A stretch of DNA of 64,000 nucleotides. Source: Prevotella sp. (GTDB lineage Bacteria; Bacteroidota; Bacteroidia; Bacteroidales; Bacteroidaceae). How positions within the stretch are numbered: position 1 is the first letter of the stretch; each line of letters starts with the position of its first letter. The stretch is taken from contig SUYH01000005.1 in NCBI GenBank assembly GCA_015060535.1, positions 62,001-126,000 of the forward strand, given 5' to 3'. The position numbers were made by a program, and so were the translations under genes. Of this stretch, positions 53,296-59,577 are shown one piece after another. A model generated the notes under the pieces. It did no database searches and was not told the origin of the DNA. It worked only from the letters and a program-made list of their open reading frames with translations.

Positions 53296-53511
53296 ATGTT
53301 AGAAGAACGAAGATATAGCAAACGAGAGTTAGCGCGCCTGTATTGGCCTGAGACCAGGAAAATTAAGTCGGCAATGAAAAATCTGCGTGAGGACATCAAA
53401 CGCTGTCCGGAACTGGTGGAGGAACTGAACCGACATCATTGGAACATCAACAAGCACAGCTACTCCGCTGAAGAGGTCCGTCTCATTCTGAAGTACCTTT
53501 GTCAGCCGTAA
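53296..53511 (+). CDS. DUF4248 small protein
   Basis: The 71-residue protein starts MLEERRYSKRELARLYWPE and ends with AEEVRLILKYLCQP. The SKRELARLY...AMKNLREDI pattern suggests a helical, possibly HTH-like, DNA- or protein-binding fold. Small proteins of this kind regularly neighbour HU-like and amidase genes in Bacteroidetes. Function is unknown. Confidence 0.75.
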   Translation: MLEERRYSKRELARLYWPETRKIKSAMKNLREDIKRCPELVEELNRHHWNINKHSYSAEEVRLILKYLCQP

Positions 53512-53528
53512 GAGCTTGAGGGGGGTAC

Positions 53529-53846
53529 TTAAATACGTTTTTGCAGTTTGGATGGTTCACGTCTTGAGTCCCAAATATCAGCTATTCTGATGGTATCAGA
53601 ACTTTCCACGTAATAATACAAAAGTTTAAGTGAACCTACCAAGTGAAAATAACGGTAGATTTTCTTCTTATTACGCAGGAGGGGCTCGCGCAGTCCGGCC
53701 TTTGGATGTTTCCTTATTATTTTGACGATGTCGTTGGTTCGTTGAACAAAGCGAATTGCTGTTGTTTGGCCGAATTCATCAAGGCCGTATAACATTTTTT
53801 TTCGCCATTCGTTTTCAGCCTGTTTGTTCCAAACTACTTCAGCCAT
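53529..53846 (-). CDS. ParE/RelE-superfamily toxin
   Basis: The 105-residue protein has the RelE/ParE fold pattern: WNKQAENEWRKKMLYG, a helix pair, RKHPKAGLREPLLRNKKKIYRYFHL and the final strand SSDTIRIADIWDSRREPSKL. It overlaps the antitoxin gene upstream by 13 nt, which is typical of translational coupling in toxin-antitoxin pairs. Target (gyrase or mRNA on the ribosome) cannot be told by eye. Confidence 0.8.
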   Translation of the reverse strand: MAEVVWNKQAENEWRKKMLYGLDEFGQTTAIRFVQRTNDIVKIIRKHPKAGLREPLLRNKKKIYRYFHLVGSLKLLYYYVESSDTIRIADIWDSRREPSKLQKRI

Positions 53847-54124
53847 GAAAATTCTTCCTTCAATTCGTTCATTAACTGATCGTGAGTTTTAAACTCACCT
53901 CGTTCGAATTGTGCTTCTCCTTCATCAATTCTTGCCATCAACTCCTCATGGGTATAAGGCTGGACATCTGAATCATGCTTATCCCATATGGTGTCTTCTT
54001 CAGAAGTTAACTGTCCAAGTAGAACCACAATGAGCTCATCGATGCTAAGGTTGCGCTCCTTGGCAAAAGCTTTAGCACGATTGTATTCAGCTGTTGGAAT
54101 TGAAATCGTTGTTGTCATACTCAT
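53834..54124 (-). CDS. Antitoxin partner with ribbon-helix-helix-like N-terminus
   Basis: The product (about 96 residues) begins MSMTTTISIPTAEYNRAKAFAKERNLSIDELIVVLL, as in ribbon-helix-helix antitoxins, and has an acidic C-terminal arm (HDSDVQPYTHEELMARIDEGEAQFE) that should wrap the toxin. The frame is open to 54151, but a promoter box at 54139 lies inside that extension. Either of two close ATGs (54124 or 54118) is possible. The pair is inserted between DUF4248 and the HU-like gene, on the opposite strand. Confidence 0.75.
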   Translation of the reverse strand: MSMTTTISIPTAEYNRAKAFAKERNLSIDELIVVLLGQLTSEEDTIWDKHDSDVQPYTHEELMARIDEGEAQFERGEFKTHDQLMNELKEEFSWLK

Positions 54125-54138
54125 ACTTTTTTGTGTTG

Positions 54139-54146
54139 CAAAGATA
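54139..54146 (-). promoter_or_regulatory. -7 promoter box of the toxin-antitoxin operon
   Basis: On the minus strand this reads TATCTTTG followed by CAAC, about 15 nt before the antitoxin start. Confidence 0.65.
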
Positions 54147-54208
54147 GCCATTTTATTGGATTACCATGATGGTATTAGATTTAATAAATGTTAAACATGA
54201 GATTTGTA

Positions 54209-54243
54209 GCTACCGACAGCAACTAACTGCTACCAACAGCAAC
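54209..54243. repeat. 15-bp direct repeat with 20-bp period
   Basis: GCTACCGACAGCAAC and GCTACCAACAGCAAC start 20 bp apart. They lie between the toxin-antitoxin promoter and a weaker plus-strand box (TACCTTCG at 54265). They are candidate sites for the antitoxin or for an HU-region regulator. The rest of this gap up to 54441 shows no supported gene. Confidence 0.6.
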
Positions 54244-54441
54244 AAAGTGGGTTGCCGAATTTCGTACCTTCGTAATGTCTAAGGCGAGCGAGTCGTTCAG
54301 ACGTCATCTACGGGAGAAAGGAGCCGTCTCCACGAGTGACGCAGATAATCTCCATACCCCTATGGAAGATATCTCCATGACGCAAAGAGCCTATCCGGAT
54401 AGCACACGCAAGACATCTCCACGACCCTCGACTCGCCAGAC

Positions 54442-54469
54442 ACAATTTTCAATTATCAATTATCAATTA
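54442..54469 (+). repeat. four-unit heptamer array before the HU-like gene
   Basis: Units ACAATTT, TCAATTA, TCAATTA and TCAATTA end 4 nt before the ATG. The array closely resembles those in the decarboxylase operon 52 kb away. Confidence 0.75.
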
Positions 54470-54473
54470 AAAA

Positions 54474-55079
54474 ATGTCACAGAAGTACATTAAGACACAG
54501 AACAAGAACAGAGATTCTGCTGCCTACGGCAAGTACTACGCTATGGCCGTGTACGACAGCAAGTTTATCACAACCGAAGAGCTGGCCTCGTTTATCCAGA
54601 CGCAGGCCTCGGTGAAGAAGTCGGACATTAAGGCGGTGCTCGACGAGCTGGGCGAGGCGATGAAGCACTTCTTCGAACTGGGCCAGAAGATCAAGCTCGA
54701 CGGCATCGGCATCTTCAAGGTGGGTTTCTCCAGCATCGGCGTCAACAAGGTAGAGGACTGCACCTCGGCTACGATCACTACCCGCCGCGTGCTGTTCCAG
54801 CCCGAGACGGAGCGCGTGGTAGTCGGCCAGGAGAAGAAGACTGACGGCACCATTAAGCAGAAGTACGTCATCGCCAAGACGCTGGTGAAGGACGTCGTGT
54901 TCGAGGAGACCCACGACAACACGATGAACGTGGAGGGTAGCCTCACCCCCGACCCCTCTCCAACGGGCGAGGGGAGTGGTAACCAGGGCGGTAGCGAGAA
55001 CACCGGCGGCTCTAGCAATACCGGTGGCGGATCAGACAACGGAGGCGGTAGCGCCGGCTTCGAAACCGGAGGAGAGTAA
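54474..55079 (+). CDS. HU-like DNA-binding protein with Gly/Ser/Asn tail
   Basis: 201 residues: an HU/IHF-like domain (about 20-150; SFIQTQASVKKSDIKAVLDELGEAMKHF, then KIKLDGIGIFKVGFSS) of the variant class found widely in Bacteroidetes, followed by a low-complexity tail of Gly, Ser, Asn and Thr. The tail contains TPDPSPTGEGSG, encoded by a G+C-rich dyad inserted in the gene. It precedes the smalltalk-like peptide and amidase genes; this trio recurs in the phylum but has no assigned role that I know of. Confidence 0.85.
   Translation: MSQKYIKTQNKNRDSAAYGKYYAMAVYDSKFITTEELASFIQTQASVKKSDIKAVLDELGEAMKHFFELGQKIKLDGIGIFKVGFSSIGVNKVEDCTSATITTRRVLFQPETERVVVGQEKKTDGTIKQKYVIAKTLVKDVVFEETHDNTMNVEGSLTPDPSPTGEGSGNQGGSENTGGSSNTGGGSDNGGGSAGFETGGE
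54939..54980 (+). repeat. REP-like G+C dyad inside the HU-like gene
   Basis: A segment encoding SLTPDPSPTGEGSG contains CCCCTCTCC / GGGCGAGGGG, able to form a strong hairpin. The same peptide phrase (LTPDPSP-GEGS) is often seen where this type of dispersed repeat is translated, so it is probably a mobile intergenic repeat captured by the gene. Confidence 0.6.
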
Positions 55080-55108
55080 AAGGTTAGCGCCTACGGGCGC
55101 AACCTTTT
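55078..55108 (+). terminator. terminator or attenuator hairpin after the HU-like gene
   Basis: A stem AAAAGGTT-A-GCGCC / GGCGC-AACCTTTT begins within the HU stop codon and ends in TTTT. Genes continue on the same strand, so it may only reduce read-through. Confidence 0.7.
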
Positions 55109-55184
55109 AGAATTTAGAAGGTGGAATTAAGAATTACGATGTATCGGGCTTTGCCCGAGTAAGAAGTAAGAGGTATGAAGAAAG
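55107..55184 (+). repeat. composite heptamer arrays around a GC hairpin
   Basis: Five 7-nt units (TTAGAAT, TTAGAAG, GTGGAAT, TAAGAAT, TACGATG; 55107-55141) are followed by a hairpin TCGGGC-TTT-GCCCGA (55144-55158). Then come four more units (GAGTAAG, AAGTAAG, AGGTATG, AAGAAAG; 55157-55184) that run into the start of the smalltalk-like gene. Confidence 0.6.
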
Positions 55185-55408
55185 AAACTTGGAAGTTGAT
55201 TGTGCAGATTCTGATATCGATTCTGACAGCCATTACAACAACACTGACAACAACATCATGCGTAAAATCACACTCATCATCGTCCACTGTTCGGCAGTAC
55301 GCCCCGACCAGCAGTCGTCAGCAGCCCAGATTGACACGTGGCATCGCCAACGGGGCTGGAAGTTCGGCATCGGCTACCATTATGTGGTGCGACGCAACGG
55401 CTCGATAG
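55175..55408 (+). CDS. Smalltalk-like peptide, extended in frame over the amidase start
   Basis: The first 30 residues (MKKETWKLIVQILISILTAI...TTTSC) match the tiny hydrophobic smalltalk proteins that sit between HU-like and amidase genes in Bacteroidetes. They contain a membrane helix and a lipobox-like LTTTSC. Those proteins normally end right after the Cys. Here no stop occurs and the frame runs on to 77 residues, overlapping the amidase coding sequence by about 150 nt. The extra part (VKSHSSSSTVRQYAP...) is probably only a by-product of a lost stop codon. Confidence 0.6.
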   Translation: MKKETWKLIVQILISILTAITTTLTTTSCVKSHSSSSTVRQYAPTSSRQQPRLTRGIANGAGSSASATIMWCDATAR

Positions 55409-55671
55409 AGGCTGGGCGGCCGGAATGGATGGTTGGCGCCCACTGCGTGGGTCATAACGCCCACTCGATAGGCGTCTGCTACGAGGGTGGGCTGGACATC
55501 CGGGGCAAGCCTGCCGACACGCGTACCGAGGCACAGCGGCACAGTCTGCGGAAATTGATTGAACAGCTTCATGCAGCCTACCCGAAGGCGCTGATCGTAG
55601 GTCACCACGACCTGAATCCGCAAAAGGACTGCCCCTGCTTCGATGCTGTCGCGGAGTATTCACAACTTTAG
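55258..55671 (+). CDS. N-acetylmuramoyl-L-alanine amidase (Amidase_2 type)
   Basis: The 137-residue domain cuts the amide bond between muramic acid and the stem peptide. It shows the zinc-site motifs TLIIVHCSAV, WKFGIGYHYVVRRNGSIEAGR and GHHDLNPQKDCPCFD. No signal peptide is present at the chosen ATG (MRKITLIIVH); phage endolysin-like export through another route is likely. The start lies inside the smalltalk-like frame. It ends the VirE-HU-amidase gene row and is followed by a terminator. Confidence 0.88.
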   Translation: MRKITLIIVHCSAVRPDQQSSAAQIDTWHRQRGWKFGIGYHYVVRRNGSIEAGRPEWMVGAHCVGHNAHSIGVCYEGGLDIRGKPADTRTEAQRHSLRKLIEQLHAAYPKALIVGHHDLNPQKDCPCFDAVAEYSQL

Positions 55672-55680
55672 ATTAAAACT

Positions 55681-55713
55681 GCTAAGGGCTCCTACTTTTG
55701 AGGAGCCCTTAGC
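55681..55713. terminator. bidirectional terminator between amidase and rubrerythrin genes
   Basis: A 13-bp stem GCTAAGGGCTCCT / AGGAGCCCTTAGC has a 7-nt loop between convergent genes. Confidence 0.88.
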
Positions 55714-55716
55714 TGT

Positions 55717-56259
55717 TTAATAGTTTTCTGCTTTTACTTGGAAGTAAGATTGTGGGTGGTTGCAGACAGGACACTCATCGGGAGCCTTCTTGCCAACAAC
55801 GATGTGTCCGCAGTTGGCGCATTGCCAGATGACATCGCCATCCTTCGAGAATACACGCTCCTTCTGCACATTGTCCAACAGCTTGCGGTAACGCTCCTCG
55901 TGGGCTTTCTCAATAGCGGCAACACCTTCGAATTTCTCGGCAATCTCAGGGAAGCCTTCCTCGCGAGCCTCACGGGCCATGCGGGCATACATGTCGGTCC
56001 ACTCGAAGTTCTCGCCGCCAGCAGCAGCCTCCAGATTAGATGCGGTATCTTTGATGGCACCACCTTCTAACAGCTTGAACCACATCTTGGCATGCTCCTT
56101 CTCGTTAGCAGCTGTTTCTTCGAAGATAGCGGCAATCTGTACGAATCCGTCCTTCTTGGCTTTCGATGCCCAGTAGCTGTACTTGTTACGAGCCATCGAC
56201 TCACCTGCAAAAGCTTCCTGCAGGTTCTTTTCGGTTTTTGTTCCTTTTAATTCTTTCAT
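55717..56259 (-). CDS. rbr: Rubrerythrin
   Basis: The 180-residue peroxide reductase protects anaerobes from H2O2. Its ferritin-like diiron domain (about 1-140) has Glu residues in [26 protein letters not shown] and [14 protein letters not shown]. The C-terminal rubredoxin domain shows CANCG and [11 protein letters not shown]. It follows ansA by 18 nt and may be co-transcribed with it. Confidence 0.95.
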   Translation of the reverse strand: MKELKGTKTEKNLQEAFAGESMARNKYSYWASKAKKDGFVQIAAIFEETAANEKEHAKMWFKLLEGGAIKDTASNLEAAAGGENFEWTDMYARMAREAREEGFPEIAEKFEGVAAIEKAHEERYRKLLDNVQKERVFSKDGDVIWQCANCGHIVVGKKAPDECPVCNHPQSYFQVKAENY

Positions 56260-56277
56260 CGTTTGTATTTGTTTAGT

Positions 56278-57309
56278 TTATAATAGGGATATTTCACCTC
56301 GGATATTGCGACTCATCATCTCGCGCACCTTGTCAGGATTGTCGTAGTGCGACTGGAGGAACATCAGCTTGGTGACGGCACTCTCCACCGTCGAGTCGTA
56401 GCCGCTGACCACGCCAGCCTCCTGCAGATGATAACCTGTGTCGTAGCGACTCATCTCTACCGCTCCCTGCATACATTGGCTGATGTTGACAATCACCTTG
56501 CCGTTGCGTGTGCCTTCCTTCAGCGCTTTGAGCAGCCAAGGACTCTGTGGCGCATTGCCCGAGCCGAAGGTGCGCATCACGATACTCTTCAGGTTGGGCG
56601 TATGGATGATGTGTCGGATCAAGTCTTCACGCACCCCAGGGAACAGCGAGAAGATAATCACGTTATTATCCAGTCGGAAGTGGGGCTTCATGGGTTTCGT
56701 GAAGTCAGGCTTCAGTATGCGGTTGCTGTGGTAGACGATGTTCACCCCTGCATCCACCAAGTGTGGATAGTTGAACGACTCGAAGGCATTGAACTCCTCG
56801 GCGCTCTGCTTCGTAGTACGGTTGCCGCGCAGCAGATGGCCTCCGAAATAGATGCCTACCTCAGGCACACGAGCATGCCCCTCTTCATTCTTCGCAGCAG
56901 CAATCTCTATGGATGTGATGAGGTTTTCCTTTCCGTCCGTTCGCAACTGTCCTATCGGCAGCTGACTGCCTGTGAAGATGACGGGCTTGGTCAGATTCTC
57001 CAGCATGTAGCTGAGTGCTGAGGCGGTGTAGGCCATCGTGTCTGTGCCATGCAGCACCACAAAGCCGTCGTAGTCGTCATAGCGGTCTGCAATGACGTGC
57101 GACAGGTCTGTCCACAGGCGTGGCGACATGTCGCTACTGTCGATTGGCGGATTAAACTGGTAAGTCGCTATCTGCGTGTCGAACTGTTGCAGTTCGGGCA
57201 CGTTCTGTAGCAGGTGCTCGAAGTCGAATGGCTCCAGCGCTCCTGTGTCGGGATTGCGGTTCATACCGATGGTTCCGCCAGTATAGATGAGCAGTACTTT
57301 ACTTTGCAT
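56278..57309 (-). CDS. ansA: Type I L-asparaginase
   Basis: The 343-residue cytoplasmic enzyme hydrolyses asparagine to aspartate and ammonia. Both catalytic threonine motifs are present: LIYTGGTIGM near the N-terminus and VLHGTDTMAYTASAL; a conserved Lys falls in the KSIVMRTFGSGNAP region or nearby. The frame is open five codons upstream, but a TATCTTTG promoter box overlaps that part and ends 4 nt before the chosen ATG, so the message probably has no leader. No signal peptide is visible. Confidence 0.93.
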   Translation of the reverse strand: MQSKVLLIYTGGTIGMNRNPDTGALEPFDFEHLLQNVPELQQFDTQIATYQFNPPIDSSDMSPRLWTDLSHVIADRYDDYDGFVVLHGTDTMAYTASALSYMLENLTKPVIFTGSQLPIGQLRTDGKENLITSIEIAAAKNEEGHARVPEVGIYFGGHLLRGNRTTKQSAEEFNAFESFNYPHLVDAGVNIVYHSNRILKPDFTKPMKPHFRLDNNVIIFSLFPGVREDLIRHIIHTPNLKSIVMRTFGSGNAPQSPWLLKALKEGTRNGKVIVNISQCMQGAVEMSRYDTGYHLQEAGVVSGYDSTVESAVTKLMFLQSHYDNPDKVREMMSRNIRGEISLL

Positions 57310-57313
57310 GTTG

Positions 57314-57321
57314 CAAAGATA
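57314..57321 (-). promoter_or_regulatory. -7 promoter box of ansA
   Basis: On the minus strand this reads TATCTTTG, 4 nt before the ATG. Transcription should start at or just inside the coding sequence. Confidence 0.6.
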
Positions 57322-57373
57322 CAATTAAGTGAGGAGAAAACCAAAAGAATTCCGCATTTTCTTTATTCGAGCG

Positions 57374-57450
57374 TTAGTAACTAAAAAAAGAGTTTAACGG
57401 CTGTTAAAAACTAAAGCCTTTAGTTGTTTGTAACGAAAAGATTTAGTTAC
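57374..57450. promoter_or_regulatory. candidate BlaI/MecI-type operators
   Basis: Three related dyads precede the repressor gene: TTAGT-A-ACTAA (57374-57384), AACTAAAG-C-CTTTAGTT (57409-57425) and the half-site TTTAGTTAC (57442-57450), which runs into a TTACTTTG -7-like box. Autoregulation through palindromic sites is the rule in this repressor family. Confidence 0.6.
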
Positions 57451-57510
57451 TTTGCGCTCAGATATTGATAATTGACGCAAATAACATTTGAAACTAAAAG
57501 CAAGAAGGCA

Positions 57511-57885
57511 ATGAAGAAACTGACCAACAAGGAAAAGGAAATCATGGACCTCTACTGGAAGCACGGTCCCATGTTCGTTCGCGAGTTGCTGGAGCATTAT
57601 GACGAGCCCCGTCCACACTTCAACACGCTGTCAACCATCGTGCGTATCCTGGAGCGTGAGGGATTCCTCGGCCATAAGCAGTTTGGCAATACCTTTCAGT
57701 ACTATCCGCTGATTACGGAGGATGAGTACGGACGCAAGTCGATAGCTGGTATCATCAAGAACTACTTTGGCGACTCCTACCTCTCTGCCGTCTCCTCGTT
57801 TGTCAAGGAAGAGAAGATCAGCGTAGAGGAACTGCGCGAACTCATCGACGAGATTGAGGAATGTGGAATGAGGAATTTGGAATGA
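57511..57885 (+). CDS. BlaI/MecI/CopY-family transcriptional repressor
   Basis: The product (124 residues) begins MKKLTNKEKEIMDLYWKHGPMFVRELLEHY, the winged-helix N-terminus of penicillinase-type repressors, followed by TLSTIVRILEREGFLGHKQ and the C-terminal helices used for dimerisation. Related repressors are inactivated by an M56 peptidase, encoded next here. The last residues (EECGMRNLE) come from a heptamer array that overlaps the gene end. The upstream TTG at 57472 is not a credible start. Confidence 0.88.
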   Translation: MKKLTNKEKEIMDLYWKHGPMFVRELLEHYDEPRPHFNTLSTIVRILEREGFLGHKQFGNTFQYYPLITEDEYGRKSIAGIIKNYFGDSYLSAVSSFVKEEKISVEELRELIDEIEECGMRNLE

Positions 57886-57998
57886 GGAATTATTCTCGCT
57901 TCGCTGCGATGGTCGAATGTAGAATTCTCAATTATTCATTGATCAATCGCCGCAGGCGACCATTCAACATTCAACACTCAACATTCAACACTCAACAT
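57855..57998 (+). repeat. alternating heptamer arrays and small hairpins between repressor and M56 genes
   Basis: Three five-unit heptamer arrays of 35 nt each are seen: 57855-57889 (TGAGGAA, TGTGGAA, TGAGGAA, TTTGGAA, TGAGGAA), 57912-57946 (GTCGAAT, GTAGAAT, TCTCAAT, TATTCAT, TGATCAA) and 57964-57998 (TCAACAT, TCAACAC, TCAACAT, TCAACAC, TCAACAT). Between them lie small G+C dyads (TCGC...GCGA near 57897-57910 and CGCC-GCA-GGCG near 57948-57957). The first array encodes the repressor's C-terminus; the last ends 10 nt before the next ATG. Confidence 0.75.
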
Positions 57999-58008
57999 TA
58001 AAGTAAAT

Positions 58009-59559
58009 ATGATTGACTTTCTGATATACGATGCCAAGGTGGCGGTGCTGATAGTCGTGTTCTACATGTTCTACCGCCTGCTGCTCTCCCGTGAGACATT
58101 CCATCGGGTGAACCGTGTGGTACTGCTTCTGACGGCAGTAGCCTCGTTTGTGCTCCCCCTGTGTGTCATTACTCTGCACGAGACGGTGGCCATCCAAACG
58201 TTGCCTGAGGTAAGCATCGGCGACGTGCAGATGGCCGTAGCGGAAGAATCTGCCACACCTTTGTGGCAAATCGTCCTGCCCATCCTATATATAATAGGTT
58301 TGCTGGCCGTGCTGGGCCACACCCTGCTGGCAATACGGAAAGTCATGCTCTTGATACGACAAAGCGAACAACATCCTCAACCTGATGGCACCATCGTCTG
58401 CGTGACCGGTAACGCTGACGTGGCTCCCTTCAGCTGGATGCGCTATATTGTGATGAACCGCAGCGACTACGAAGCAAACGACGCTGCCATTCTCGCTCAT
58501 GAACGGGGACACATCCGTCTGCGTCATTCCTACGACGTCGTCCTCGTGGATCTGCTCACCGCCCTCCAGTGGTTCAACCCGGCCATGTGGATGCTACGCC
58601 AGGACTTGCGTGCCATCCACGAGTACGAGGCCGACGGTGCAGTACTCTCTCAAGGGATTAACGCGCGTCAATATCAATATCTGTTAATCTCGAAGGCCAC
58701 AAGCATCGGCGGGTACTCCATTGCTAACGGCATCAGTCACAGTACCCTCAAAAACCGTATTCACATGATGACAAATAAGAAAACCCGTAGCAGCCACCTG
58801 TTGAAGCTGCTCGCCCTTGTGCCCATCATCGGCACAGCTCTCGCTCTCAATGCCCGTACCGTCACCGACTATGTCTATGACGGGCCGCAGAAGAAGCAAA
58901 TCATCAAGAAGGGCAAGGCGAATGCCAAGATTAACGCTGGCACAGTTAATGAAATCGTAGTTGTAGAACAGGCTCCAGCCGTTCAGCAAACCAAGCCGGT
59001 GGAAATGCCCAATCCAGCGGCTGTTAACACCACATCGAGAGCCTTCGATGTTGTGGAGCAGATGCCTCAGTTTCCTGGCGGTCCTGCTGAGCTGATGCAG
59101 TTCCTGGGACAGAACGTGCGCTATCCTGAGGAAGCCCATAAGAACAACATTCAGGGGCGCGTCATCGTCACTTTCGTTGTTGAAAAGGATGGCAGCATCT
59201 CTGAAGCGCACGTAGCCAAATCGGTTGACCCACTGTTGGATGCAGAGGCACTCCGTGTCGTCAACTCCATGCCTAATTGGTTGCCTGGCCGTCAGAATGG
59301 AGAACCTGTTCGTGTAAAATACACCGTTCCCATTACCTTCAAGTTGCAGGGTGATGCAAAGACTGCAAAGGAGAATGCGATAATCCTAGGAAAAGAGCAC
59401 AATGGGAAAGGCTTTACACTTGTCATTGACGGCAAGGCGTATGATCTTTCAGAATTGAACAGCATTAACCCAGCCGACATTGACAGCGTGAGAGTCGAGA
59501 AGGCCAAGGACGGTAGGTCGAACGACCGCATCATCATTAAAATGAAGAAAAAGAATTAA
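58009..59559 (+). CDS. BlaR1-like M56 membrane peptidase with TonB C-terminal domain
   Basis: 516 residues: membrane helices at about 10-28, 36-55 and 88-108, a zinc peptidase site HERGH (164-168) with a third ligand in IHEYEADG (about 205-207), a fourth helix (about 270-285), and a TonB-like C-terminal domain (about 350-455: FPGGPAELMQFLGQNVRYPEEAH...GRVIVTFVVEKDGSI). Relatives sense a signal and cleave the BlaI-type repressor encoded just upstream. The TonB part suggests contact with an outer-membrane receptor, and one is encoded two genes downstream. Confidence 0.88.
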   Translation: MIDFLIYDAKVAVLIVVFYMFYRLLLSRETFHRVNRVVLLLTAVASFVLPLCVITLHETVAIQTLPEVSIGDVQMAVAEESATPLWQIVLPILYIIGLLAVLGHTLLAIRKVMLLIRQSEQHPQPDGTIVCVTGNADVAPFSWMRYIVMNRSDYEANDAAILAHERGHIRLRHSYDVVLVDLLTALQWFNPAMWMLRQDLRAIHEYEADGAVLSQGINARQYQYLLISKATSIGGYSIANGISHSTLKNRIHMMTNKKTRSSHLLKLLALVPIIGTALALNARTVTDYVYDGPQKKQIIKKGKANAKINAGTVNEIVVVEQAPAVQQTKPVEMPNPAAVNTTSRAFDVVEQMPQFPGGPAELMQFLGQNVRYPEEAHKNNIQGRVIVTFVVEKDGSISEAHVAKSVDPLLDAEALRVVNSMPNWLPGRQNGEPVRVKYTVPITFKLQGDAKTAKENAIILGKEHNGKGFTLVIDGKAYDLSELNSINPADIDSVRVEKAKDGRSNDRIIIKMKKKN

Positions 59560-59577
59560 ACTCTCTCTCTTGTAAAA

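Noticed and set aside
54275..54493. 72-residue plus-strand frame preceding the HU-like gene
   Set aside because: It has a TACCTTCG box close to its ATG, but the product has no recognisable pattern, its end is the heptamer array, and it overlaps the HU start.
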